The notes: generated by a model from the letters alone, not told the origin. A stretch of 64,000 nt of DNA from Bacteroidota bacterium (GCA_016866235.1 VGMW01000001.1:248001-312000); one strand, 5' to 3'. Positions 27,676-34,950 are shown, numbered from the stretch's first letter. Translations and numbers: made by a program.

Positions 27676-28737
27676 ATGAAAAATTCAGCTGATCATTCAA
27701 TGGATGAGGTAGATGTATCGTCTGTCATTGGTAATTTATCATCAGGAATTAATCGATTGCTTTATCTGATATTTAAAAGATTAGCTGCGCTCCGAAATTT
27801 GATAATAAGTAGGAGGCGAGTATTCCTAATAAGCTGTTTGCTTGGAATTTCGGCATCATTGGTTTATCTAAAATTTTATGATAGGCCCGCTTATCGCTCT
27901 GAATTTTTGTTGAAAAGTTCGTTTTTAAACTTTGAGATTCTAGGCAATTTCGTTGAAAACCTAAACAGTCTTTGCGAGGAGCGTGAGCGACTAGCAATGG
28001 CAAAGACTTTAAATATTTCAATTGAACTAGCCAAATCTATAAAGAAAATAGAGGTTGAAGAGTTTTACTCCGAGCGTGAATTATTAAATGGCGAGATGCT
28101 TAAGCAGCAGTTAATGAATGAGTTGAGTTCCTTACGTGGAAAGCAAAAAGATATTGAGCCTGATGAAGTGCATGAAAAAAACATGAAGGATGTGATAAAA
28201 AAATTAGGTAAGGTATTTCAGCAAACTTTTAAAATTTCTGTATCGGTTTATGGGGATCCTACTAATATTCGTCTAGTCCAGCGCGCAATTGAAGATTATT
28301 TATTAACCGTCGGCTTTATCAAGCGTCGTTTTGAAGCCGGGGTTAATAGTCATTTAAAGGAGAAAGAATACCTCAAAATGGAAATGAGAAAACTTGACAG
28401 TATAAAAATTGCATTTGTCGATAGGTTAAAGTCCAGCCCTACTGCATCTTCCGGCCTCGAGAAATCTGGTTTTGTAGTCGGTGACCGATATATCCTCGAT
28501 CCTATGCAGGTATATATATTAGGCAATGAATACCATGAGAGGATTATTGCCTTGGATGAAGAGACGGCAATCGGAACAGATTTTGAGATTGTTAATGATG
28601 CAATCGAGGTGCATCATAGGGATAATTTAGAATATTATGAGGTTTTAATCCTGGCTATTCTCTCTTCTTTTGTCCTCGGAATATTATTTGTGTGGATTAA
28701 GGAGGTTGATTCATTTCTAAGTAACCTCCATGATTAA
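27676..28737 (+). CDS. Wzz-like polysaccharide co-polymerase without kinase domain
   Basis: I chose ATG 27676 (353 residues); TTG 27661 would add 5. A membrane segment near residues 50-65 (VFLISCLLGISASLVYL) and another near the C-terminus (VLILAILSSFVLGILFVWI) bracket a charged, coiled-coil-rich periplasmic region. That two-helix topology is the mark of polysaccharide co-polymerases (Wzz), which set chain length. No PxxP-rich second helix or Walker kinase motif follows, so it is unlike Wzc. Similarity to named Wzz proteins is weak, and the call rests on topology and neighbours. Confidence 0.55.
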   Translation: MKNSADHSMDEVDVSSVIGNLSSGINRLLYLIFKRLAALRNLIISRRRVFLISCLLGISASLVYLKFYDRPAYRSEFLLKSSFLNFEILGNFVENLNSLCEERERLAMAKTLNISIELAKSIKKIEVEEFYSERELLNGEMLKQQLMNELSSLRGKQKDIEPDEVHEKNMKDVIKKLGKVFQQTFKISVSVYGDPTNIRLVQRAIEDYLLTVGFIKRRFEAGVNSHLKEKEYLKMEMRKLDSIKIAFVDRLKSSPTASSGLEKSGFVVGDRYILDPMQVYILGNEYHERIIALDEETAIGTDFEIVNDAIEVHHRDNLEYYEVLILAILSSFVLGILFVWIKEVDSFLSNLHD

Positions 28738-28778
28738 ATTAAGTTGTTAATGGGTTGGTACTTTTCAAAGCGCCTGTC

Positions 28779-29531
28779 ATGACACTCAGTGGAATCGTAA
28801 TTACCTTTAATGAGGAAAAAAAAATAGCTCGCTGCCTTGATTCGATGAGCGGTCTTGTTGATGAAATTGTTGTCGTTGACAGTTTCTCAACTGATTTAAC
28901 TGAACATATTTGTAGGGAAAGAAAAGTGCGTTTTTTTCAGAGAAAATTCACCAATCACATAGACCAAAAAAATTTTGCGATTGGTTTAGCTACGGCTGAT
29001 TATGTTCTTTACTTGGATGCAGATGAGTACCTATCGTCTGATTTAAGGAGTTCGATTGGTAATATCAAAGAAATTGGCTTGAAGGATGCGTATTCAATGG
29101 ATCGAATTTCCTCCTATGGTGGCGAATGGATACGGCATGGTTCTTGGTTTCCTGATACTAAAATCCGTATTTGGAATAAAAGATCTGGATCATTTGGTGG
29201 ATATAATCCACATGATCACGTCCTTTTAAAAAAGGATGTTCAAGTTAAAAAGTTGAAAGGACTTTTGATGCATGAGAGCTATGCGAATAGTCTTGAGGGT
29301 TTAAAAAAAATCGTTTCTTACTCCGAGATTTATTCAGATGAACAGGTTTTTAAAAGATCAATCAGTAGGTTTGGTATTTTCACTCACTCTGTTTTTGCGT
29401 TTTTTAAAAGTTACATACTTAAACTTGGAATCTTAGATGGTTTTAATGGTTGGGTCGTTGCGATTTTTTGTTTTAATCATACATTTTTTAAGTATGCCCG
29501 TTTGCACGAAAAAAACAGAAACCGTAAATAG
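28779..29531 (+). CDS. Glycosyltransferase family 2, WaaE/KdtX-like
   Basis: ATG 28779 gives 250 residues starting MTLSGIVITFNEEKKIARCL; the TTG at 28755 would add 8 with no support. The motifs VDEIVVVDSFSTD, NFAIGLATADYVLYLDADEYL and GSWFPDTKIRIWNK are typical of the WaaE subgroup of GT2 that adds glucose to LPS core or decorates O-antigen. The C-terminus is hydrophobic, suggesting membrane association. It is the last transferase of the locus before the WecA-like gene and is followed by a 138-base gap with no obvious signal. Confidence 0.86.
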   Translation: MTLSGIVITFNEEKKIARCLDSMSGLVDEIVVVDSFSTDLTEHICRERKVRFFQRKFTNHIDQKNFAIGLATADYVLYLDADEYLSSDLRSSIGNIKEIGLKDAYSMDRISSYGGEWIRHGSWFPDTKIRIWNKRSGSFGGYNPHDHVLLKKDVQVKKLKGLLMHESYANSLEGLKKIVSYSEIYSDEQVFKRSISRFGIFTHSVFAFFKSYILKLGILDGFNGWVVAIFCFNHTFFKYARLHEKNRNRK

Positions 29532-29669
29532 GACTTTTTGGTTGCGTCATTCCTGATTTTTTAATTGAATCTCCTTAGTTCTGTTTTTTAGTTTACTTAG
29601 TTATGTATTTGAATTGTTTTTTATAAATAATTAACCTTACTTAGACCTTTGGTTAACTACATTTAATAG

Positions 29670-30740
29670 ATGAATTTTCAGTTGGATTTGGCGGCCGCAT
29701 TGACTTCATACGTTCCTTCAGTTCTTTTGTTTCCTGTTTTTACGAAACTTCTACACAGGTGGCAATTGATGGATGAACCTGATGAAAGGAAAATGCATAC
29801 AAGACGCACTCCTGCCTACGGAGGCTTATTAATTTTTGTGGGTTATCTTCTTTCTGTCATTATCTGGACGCCTTTCAGCGAATGGTATCATCTAAAGTTT
29901 ATTATTCTTACTCAAGCTATAATGGTTTTATTTGGTTTAAGGGATGATTGGACCGAGCTTAAACCTTTAGAAAAGCTTTCAGGTCAGATTTTAGCTTCTT
30001 TTATTATTATCTTTTTAGTCGATGTTCGAATTGAAGGATTTTATGGCTTGATTTCGGAGAATGCATTCCATTCCATACCAAGCTTTGGAATTTCGTTACT
30101 TGTAATTATTGGTCTTATAAATGCTTTTAATCTGATTGATGGCATAGACGGATTGGCTGGAAGTATTGGTGCTTTGGCTTTATTTTTCTTTGGTGTTTGG
30201 TTCAGTCTGCTCGGGCAAGTAACTTTCGCTATACTTTCTTTTGCACTCTTAGGGGCAATAATGGCATTCCTTTTCTTTAACTGGCAGCCCGCCAGTATTT
30301 TTATGGGTGATACGGGATCACTATTTATTGGTGTAACTGTTGCAACCATTGCACTGAAAGCGATGAATTTAAATTATGAATTGCCATCCGGTCATTTTGC
30401 TAAATTTGAAAACACCATTACTATTGGACTTTGTATTTTATGCTTTCCTATTTTTGATACAATTAGGGTAATGTTGATTCGTACTATTATTAATGGCACA
30501 TCTCCTTTTAGACCAGATCGAAGACATATTCATCATTTATTGGTAGATCGAGGACTTAGTCATCAGCAGGTTGTATTTCTTATTTTCACCTTCAATTTAA
30601 TTTTAATACTTGCTGCTATTATTTTTCGAAATTTTGAAGATATAAACACGCTACCCATTTTGCTCGTTATTCTATTATTGTTATCGTCGATACTTAATAG
30701 ATTAAAAAAGGTTGAATCCACTCCTGCTAATATTGAATAG
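29670..30740 (+). CDS. MraY/WecA-family undecaprenyl-phosphate sugar-1-phosphate transferase
   Basis: The 356-residue polytopic protein has the family motifs DEPDERKMHTRRTPAYGGLLIF, FGLRDDWTEL (catalytic Asp pair), NAFNLIDGIDGLAGSIG, MGDTGSLFIG and a cytoplasmic RPDRRHIHHLL loop. These enzymes (WecA, TagO, WbpL) move GlcNAc-1-P or a related sugar phosphate from UDP onto undecaprenyl phosphate. It is the second initiating enzyme in the locus after 14076, of an unrelated fold. It may start a different polymer, or one of the two may be the real primer for this cluster. It is the last gene of the locus. Confidence 0.9.
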   Translation: MNFQLDLAAALTSYVPSVLLFPVFTKLLHRWQLMDEPDERKMHTRRTPAYGGLLIFVGYLLSVIIWTPFSEWYHLKFIILTQAIMVLFGLRDDWTELKPLEKLSGQILASFIIIFLVDVRIEGFYGLISENAFHSIPSFGISLLVIIGLINAFNLIDGIDGLAGSIGALALFFFGVWFSLLGQVTFAILSFALLGAIMAFLFFNWQPASIFMGDTGSLFIGVTVATIALKAMNLNYELPSGHFAKFENTITIGLCILCFPIFDTIRVMLIRTIINGTSPFRPDRRHIHHLLVDRGLSHQQVVFLIFTFNLILILAAIIFRNFEDINTLPILLVILLLLSSILNRLKKVESTPANIE

Positions 30741-30970
30741 GTAAATAAAGCAAAGTGCATTGGATAAATTCCCTTTCATCGTGAACGATCGATAACTAGG
30801 TAACCACTCGTTTATAATTCTTTCTTAACTGAAGGTTAATTCTACGTTTTCGTGAGTCCTTCAGGCTCTTTTAAAAAACTTTCTGTTATTTATTAAATAA
30901 ATTATTGAAGGCCCTATCCTATAATTGTATGGGGTTCATCATTAGAAGAGGAATATTATTCACTTAATAC
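30741..30970. other. Intergenic stretch between the polysaccharide locus and the GIY-YIG/tRNA array
   Basis: These 230 bases are AT-rich. I see no ORF above a dozen codons, no clear terminator with T-run and no tRNA-like fold. The right border marks the sudden start of the 335-bp repeat at about 30973, inside what would be the middle of a GIY-YIG gene. Confidence 0.4.
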
Positions 30971-31105
30971 ATGTACACGAAGGGCTTAAGACCATGGAAA
31001 CTTTTCTTTTTAGAAAGCTTTCCTGATTGGTCGGCGGGACGTAAAAGAGAAATATATTTGAAGTCTGGTGTCGGAAAGGAATTCCTTAAATCTCAGGTCC
31101 CGTAG
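30971..31105 (+). pseudogene. GIY-YIG endonuclease, 5'-truncated copy 1
   Basis: Only the C-terminal 44 codons remain (TKGLRPWKLFF onward to LKSQVP), after a chance ATG at the repeat border. The two GIY-YIG strands and the catalytic Arg region are missing, so it cannot be an active nuclease. Its stop codon lies in the first tRNA-like sequence. Confidence 0.75.
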
Positions 31106-31182
31106 TTCAACGGATAGAATAGAAGTTTCCTAAACTTTTGATCCTGGTTCCCTGCCTGCCGGCAGGCAGGGATTCTGGGCGG
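31096..31182 (+). pseudogene. tRNA-Arg(CCT)-like sequence 1 with palindrome in the T-loop
   Basis: The first 48 bases equal the intact tRNA at 31766 (acceptor 5' strand, D-arm, anticodon arm with CCT). The T-stem is changed to CCTGG/CTGGG, which still pairs with two G-T wobbles. The T-loop TTC...GATT is split by inserted bases that form a 24-bp palindrome. After GGGCGG the sequence diverges, so the acceptor stem cannot close. It should not work as a tRNA. Confidence 0.8.
31149..31172. repeat. Perfect 24-bp palindrome, copy 1
   Basis: TCCCTGCCTGCC at 31149-31160 is followed at once by its exact reverse complement to 31172. It is GC-rich in AT-rich surroundings and interrupts the T-loop of the tRNA-like sequence by 20 bases. 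It looks like a REP-type palindromic element; copy number elsewhere in the genome is unknown. Confidence 0.85.
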
Positions 31183-31200
31183 TAAAAATTATTTATTTGA

Positions 31201-31440
31201 ATGGTTGAGGTTTACGCGATAATGAGTGAGTCATGTAAAGAGATTTATGTTGGGATGGCTCGAAGTGCTGTTAAAAGACTCAAGGAACATAATGCGGGAA
31301 AGAACAGGTACACGAAGGGCTTAAGACCATGGAAACTTTTCTTTTTAGAAAGCTTTCCTGATTGGTCGACGGGACGTAAAAGAGAAATATATTTGAAGTC
31401 TGGTGTCGGAAAGGAATTCCTTAAATCTCAGGTCCCGTAG
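31201..31440 (+). CDS. Mini GIY-YIG nuclease family protein, copy 2 (only full-length copy)
   Basis: The 79-residue protein has the GIY-YIG core: VYAIMSESCKEIYVGMA (first and second strands, with VYA and YVG in place of GIY and YIG), then SAVKRLKEHNAGKNRYTKG with the catalytic Arg region, and RKREIYLKSGVGKEFLKS with the conserved Glu. This is the short stand-alone UPF0213/YhbQ-like form that is frequent in Bacteroidota. The family cuts DNA in a divalent metal-dependent way; targets are unknown. A TGA directly precedes ATG 31201, so the start is firm. The last two codons and the stop TAG are inside the next tRNA-like sequence. Confidence 0.85.
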   Translation: MVEVYAIMSESCKEIYVGMARSAVKRLKEHNAGKNRYTKGLRPWKLFFLESFPDWSTGRKREIYLKSGVGKEFLKSQVP

Positions 31441-31517
31441 TTCAACGGATAGAATAGAAGTTTCCTAAACTTTTGATCCTGGTTCCCTGCCTGCCGGCAG
31501 GCAGGGATTCTGGGCGG
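31431..31517 (+). pseudogene. tRNA-Arg(CCT)-like sequence 2 with palindrome in the T-loop
   Basis: This is identical in layout to the copy 335 bases upstream: a normal 5' half with anticodon CCT, an altered but pairable T-stem, an inserted palindrome in the T-loop, and loss of the acceptor 3' strand. It follows the full-length GIY-YIG ORF, whose stop lies at its bases 8-10. Confidence 0.8.
31484..31507. repeat. Perfect 24-bp palindrome, copy 2
   Basis: Same sequence as at 31149-31172, exactly 335 bases downstream, again inside the T-loop of a tRNA-like sequence. As RNA it would form a 10-12 bp GC-rich hairpin. Confidence 0.85.
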
Positions 31518-31556
31518 TAAAAATTATTTATTTGAAAGATTGAGGTTTACGCGATA

Positions 31557-31775
31557 ATGAGTGAGTCATGTAAAGAGATTTACGTTGGGATGGCTCGAAG
31601 TGCTGTTAAAAGACTTAAGGAACATAATGCGGGAAAGAACAGGTACACGAAGGGCTTAAGACCATGGAAACTTTTCTTTTTAGAAAGCTTTCCTGATTGG
31701 TCGACGGAACGTAAAAGAGAAATATATTTGAAGTCTGGTGTCGGAAAGGAATTCCTTAAATCTCAGGTCCCGTAG
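31557..31775 (+). pseudogene. GIY-YIG endonuclease, copy 3, start codon lost
   Basis: At the place of the copy 2 ATG (31201) this copy has AAG (31536), preceded by a TGA stop, because of two base changes (AATGG to AAAGA). The first usable ATG is 31557, giving 72 residues that lack the first GIY strand (VYAI). The rest is nearly identical to copy 2. An ATT at 31539 could be a rare start. It is probably inactive or poorly made. Its stop codon lies 10 bases inside the intact tRNA-Arg. Confidence 0.65.
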
Positions 31776-31837
31776 TTCAACGGATAGAATAGAAGTTTCC
31801 TAAACTTTTGATCCCAGTTCGATTCTGGGCGGGACTA
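31766..31837 (+). tRNA. tRNA-Arg (anticodon CCT)
   Basis: Folded by eye, 72 bases: acceptor GGTCCCG with CGGGACT (one G-T pair), D-stem GTTC/GAAT, anticodon stem GAAGT/ACTTT with loop TTCCTAA so the anticodon is CCT at 31799-31801, a 4-base variable region, T-stem CCCAG/CTGGG with loop TTCGATT, and discriminator A. CCA is not encoded. It reads AGG codons. The first 10 bases overlap the 3' end of the GIY-YIG copy 3 frame. Confidence 0.95.
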
Positions 31838-31854
31838 CAATAAAATAAGATTCC

Positions 31855-33234
31855 TCACCGCTGCGAAGGAAAACTCATCGTAACGGTAGTTCCGGAGTTC
31901 TCCTTACTCTCGATAATTACGGTGCCACCATGGATCTCTACAAATTGCTTAACAACCACCAGGCCCATGCCGGTGCCCTGAATGCCGGAAACATTGGATG
32001 CGCGATAGAAGGTCTGGAATAACTTGCTTTTCTCTGCGTCCGGAATCCCAATACCATAATCCCTAAGCACCACCCTTACCTCACCCGGCTCAAAAATCAA
32101 GCTCATTTCAGGGGCAGCAGCATCCTTTGAATATTTTAATGCATTGCTGATCAGGTTGCTGAAAATATGGGTCAACAACGCTGCATCACCACTAAATGGC
32201 CTGCTTTGACCCATAACCCTCAAAACAACCTCCCTGGGATCGTTCCAGTTTGATTTGTTTTGAATCATATCCCGAACAAAATTCACCAAATCCAGATCCT
32301 CCGGCTGATAGGTGATCTTACCAGACTCAAACCGCCCCATCAACAAAATATCGTCCATAAGTCGGGTCAGCTTGGAAATCTCTGTGGTAATCCTGCCCAA
32401 ATGTTTTTCAAGCTTATCCTTATGATCCCCTACAACGTCGCCCAACTTAATGGCCAGCAATTCCGCATTGGCCTGAATGGTGGTAAGCGGTGTTCTGAAT
32501 TCATGAGAGGTCATCGAAACCAGCCTTGACTTCAATTCCGTTAATTCTTTTTCTTTTTCCAGTGCTCGACGGAGATCCTCCTCTGCTTTTTTCCTGATGT
32601 TGATGGTATTGGCAAGTATATCGTTTGCCCTTCTGAGATTTCTTTCTGTTTCCTTTTGCTGCGTGATGTTTACCACTGATCCATCATAAACATCAATAAG
32701 GCCGTTTCTGGCCACCTTAACCATACTGATCAACACCCAGATTCGTCCCTGAGGACCACCCTTCATTTGCGTCTCCTCATTTTTGAGGACGCCATTTATC
32801 TCCAAAATCGATTTAAGTGTAAACCAGGTTTCCGGATCAGCAAAAAATCCTTCAATGGTCTGGCCGGTCAGGTCCTGCCATTGATCTGAGCTGACCAACC
32901 CCACAAATGCCCTATTGGCAAATAGAATTCTTCCGTTGGATTCAAGTCTGAAAACGCCTTCACTCAGGTTCTCGTTAATTGATTTCAGGATTTGCTCACT
33001 TTCCGATAGACGCTCCAGCGCCTGAGCCTTTTCTAATCTTATTTTTTCATTGAGCGCAGTTAATTCGCCGGAAGTCAACTCCAGCGAACGCTCAAGCAAT
33101 TCCCTGTCGCGCTCAGAAAATCTGTACGTTTCATTTACGGCCTGCAAAAATTCCTGTATACCGGGATCATCGGTTTTCCCGTCCAGAAATTTTTGTATTT
33201 GCCGCTTAAGCGTTTTCGAAAATTCTTCGGCCAT
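31855..33234 (-). CDS. PAS-domain sensor histidine kinase (soluble)
   Basis: The 459-residue protein has no membrane segment. A coiled coil covers about residues 35-85 and a PAS domain about residues 85-200 (EGVFRLESNGRILFANRAFV). A second coil leads to the HisKA dimer domain with phospho-acceptor His244 in SHEFRTPL. The ATPase domain has FSNLISNALKYS, DYGIGIP and GTGMGLVVVKQF. It autophosphorylates in the cytoplasm; no response regulator is next to it. Its start overlaps the stop of the FIST gene by one base, so the FIST protein is probably its signal partner. A phosphotransfer target must be encoded elsewhere. Confidence 0.92.
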   Translation of the reverse strand: MAEEFSKTLKRQIQKFLDGKTDDPGIQEFLQAVNETYRFSERDRELLERSLELTSGELTALNEKIRLEKAQALERLSESEQILKSINENLSEGVFRLESNGRILFANRAFVGLVSSDQWQDLTGQTIEGFFADPETWFTLKSILEINGVLKNEETQMKGGPQGRIWVLISMVKVARNGLIDVYDGSVVNITQQKETERNLRRANDILANTINIRKKAEEDLRRALEKEKELTELKSRLVSMTSHEFRTPLTTIQANAELLAIKLGDVVGDHKDKLEKHLGRITTEISKLTRLMDDILLMGRFESGKITYQPEDLDLVNFVRDMIQNKSNWNDPREVVLRVMGQSRPFSGDAALLTHIFSNLISNALKYSKDAAAPEMSLIFEPGEVRVVLRDYGIGIPDAEKSKLFQTFYRASNVSGIQGTGMGLVVVKQFVEIHGGTVIIESKENSGTTVTMSFPSQR

Positions 33235-34373
33235 CAGATCTCTTTATAGGTCGTAATGGTCATGGTTTGATTGTGCAGTTCACACCGAGAAACGCGGACT
33301 ACGGGTGATATTTCACCATTGGAATAAAATCCGCTCACCATGGTATCCGGACCAAACATGGAAATGGCCTCATCCACTTCATCTTCAACCCGTTGGTTCA
33401 GCACAATTTTTCTTCCTACACAGCTGATCAGTAAAGCAAAATCGGGCTTTGAATCCATATGCGTCGTCAGACTTTCATTGGCAGCCAAACCTGCTGCATC
33501 AATGACTTTATCAAAATTCGCTTTCATCAGTTGGACCCTCGCACCCTGAGGAAGATTCCCCGCAAAAGTCATACTCTGGGTGGCTTCATCTACTGAAAGA
33601 ATGGTTCTGACCAGGCTTTCGTTGGAATCACTGACTTTCATATTCAAGGGGAACAACAACGCTGAGCCTGGCAATTCTGCACTCAGATCACCCAAATACG
33701 TTTTATATAGCTCCAAGGCATTTTGTCCATCAAGTTCATACAGGACATTTCGGTCTGATTTGGTTACAATCCTTTCCGGGCCGAAGGGATCCCAACCACC
33801 TCGGGTTCCATGTCCGATCTGTAATGAGTTGCCATAAAATCCAATACCTACTACATTTCCCTGGGCTGGATACTGGTTGAGACCTACCAGGGTTCTGATG
33901 AATCGGGCATTGTCACCAGCCAAGCCTCCGGTAATCGGAATTTTAGTTCCGTTATTTTGATTCAGTCCGCCAACAAGCTCGCTGCCATTAACCAACATTC
34001 CATCAGAAATAATCAGTACGTGGCAGAGGTCTTCACCCTGAAGATCCTTAAAAATGCTTTTGCCCAATTCAAAAGCAGATGATGCTTCCTGGATATTTTT
34101 TTGAACGTATTTAAGTTTGGTCTTTTGAAATTCAAGCGCAGAAACGACCACCGCCTGATCCAGTACCTGATTTTTTAAAATATCTCCAGAAGTACTTGCA
34201 CAGACAATATTGGCATTGGGATATCGGTTTTTCAAATATTCATAATTGGCGGAATTTTCAATTAACTCAAGTGGCGCAAAGGCCAGGACCAGTTGAGGAT
34301 TAATTTCAGGAGCGCCGGTAGTTTTCCAATCGCTGCCCGTGTTTTGGTTTAATACCAACTGTTGTACTCTCAT
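33234..34373 (-). CDS. FIST-domain signal-input protein
   Basis: The 379-residue protein has FIST N features (residues about 30-200: LVLAFAPLEL, NANIVCASTSGDIL, HVLIISDGMLVNGSELVGGLNQ, ITGGLAGDNARF) and FIST C features (residues about 220-360: ALELYKTYLGD, FALLISCVGRKIVL, VSGFYSNGEISPV). FIST proteins are proposed cytosolic sensors, probably of small molecules such as amino acids, and are often fused or adjacent to kinases. Here it is translationally coupled (ATG/TGA overlap) to a PAS histidine kinase. The ligand is unknown. Confidence 0.88.
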   Translation of the reverse strand: MRVQQLVLNQNTGSDWKTTGAPEINPQLVLAFAPLELIENSANYEYLKNRYPNANIVCASTSGDILKNQVLDQAVVVSALEFQKTKLKYVQKNIQEASSAFELGKSIFKDLQGEDLCHVLIISDGMLVNGSELVGGLNQNNGTKIPITGGLAGDNARFIRTLVGLNQYPAQGNVVGIGFYGNSLQIGHGTRGGWDPFGPERIVTKSDRNVLYELDGQNALELYKTYLGDLSAELPGSALLFPLNMKVSDSNESLVRTILSVDEATQSMTFAGNLPQGARVQLMKANFDKVIDAAGLAANESLTTHMDSKPDFALLISCVGRKIVLNQRVEDEVDEAISMFGPDTMVSGFYSNGEISPVVRVSRCELHNQTMTITTYKEI

Positions 34374-34522
34374 ATTTCCTGAAGTTTAGAGGAATTTTGG
34401 TTGGAATGAATTCAAAAAGTGGAAAACAGCACCTAAAGTCTATCGGCTATACAAATTGGCAAATTCTTCATGAATAAAAAAGGAGCAAACAATGATTCGG
34501 TAAAATTTCCGATTTTTAAGGG

Positions 34523-34921
34523 ATGAATGTCTACTCCAGTCCCAACTCGGATCTATTTTGGGAACCAGCAACACAAAGACTACTGTTTGTATGGAGGTCT
34601 TCGGCTAAAAGGCTGAACGAAGAGGATGTTCAGGCAGAGTTTCTCAGGCTATTATCCTTTGTAAAGCAATATGGCGCCAAAACCATCGTGGTGGATGGCA
34701 AGCTTTATCCGTATTACGGCAATTTCGATTTGCAGGGCTGGATTGATTTTGAGTTTCTAAGGCTAGCTGCAAATTCTGGTATTAGTAGGGTGGCCATGAT
34801 AGCCAATCCATATGAAATTGATGTCCTTAAAAAAGAGAAGCTTTTTGAATCAAGCGAACTCAAGCAAGAATATTTTCACGATGTCGATGCTGCCATACAA
34901 TGGGCGGATAAGTCCAACTGA
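34523..34921 (+). CDS. Hypothetical protein, STAS/SpoIIAA-like
   Basis: The 132-residue protein is divergent from the FIST-kinase pair with a 149-base gap. Alternating strands and helices (LLFVWRSSAKRL, AKTIVVDGKLYPYYG, ISRVAMIANPYEIDVL, YFHDVDAAIQWA) fit the SpoIIAA-like fold. The ending YFHDVDAAIQWA is common in such proteins in Bacteroidota. Function is not known. Because many FIST-kinase systems carry small accessory proteins, a signalling link is possible, but only position supports it. Confidence 0.55.
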   Translation: MNVYSSPNSDLFWEPATQRLLFVWRSSAKRLNEEDVQAEFLRLLSFVKQYGAKTIVVDGKLYPYYGNFDLQGWIDFEFLRLAANSGISRVAMIANPYEIDVLKKEKLFESSELKQEYFHDVDAAIQWADKSN

Positions 34922-34950
34922 CCAGCTTTTCAACATTTAAATTGATTTTT

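Larger units (their letters stand above)
30973..31811 (+). repeat. 335-bp tandem repeat, about 2.5 copies, carrying GIY-YIG and tRNA-Arg sequence
   Basis: The string TACACGAAGGGCTTAAG recurs at 30974, 31309 and 31644, exactly 335 bases apart each time. Unit 1 (30974-31308) and unit 2 (31309-31643) differ at five positions by direct reading; unit 3 matches for about 168 bases until it runs into the intact tRNA. Each unit is, in order: the C-terminal half of a GIY-YIG ORF, tRNA-Arg-like sequence, a 24-bp palindrome, a short spacer, and the N-terminal half of the next ORF. Copies this alike imply recent unequal recombination or a recurrent element. Confidence 0.93.

Noticed and set aside
31096-31517. 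Two extra functional tRNA-Arg genes
   Set aside because: The acceptor 3' strand is lost and the T-loop carries a 20-base insertion, so they cannot be charged as normal tRNAs.
30973-31811. CRISPR-like direct repeats
   Set aside because: The repeats are 335 bases long, contiguous and contain coding and tRNA sequence; there are no spacers and no cas genes.
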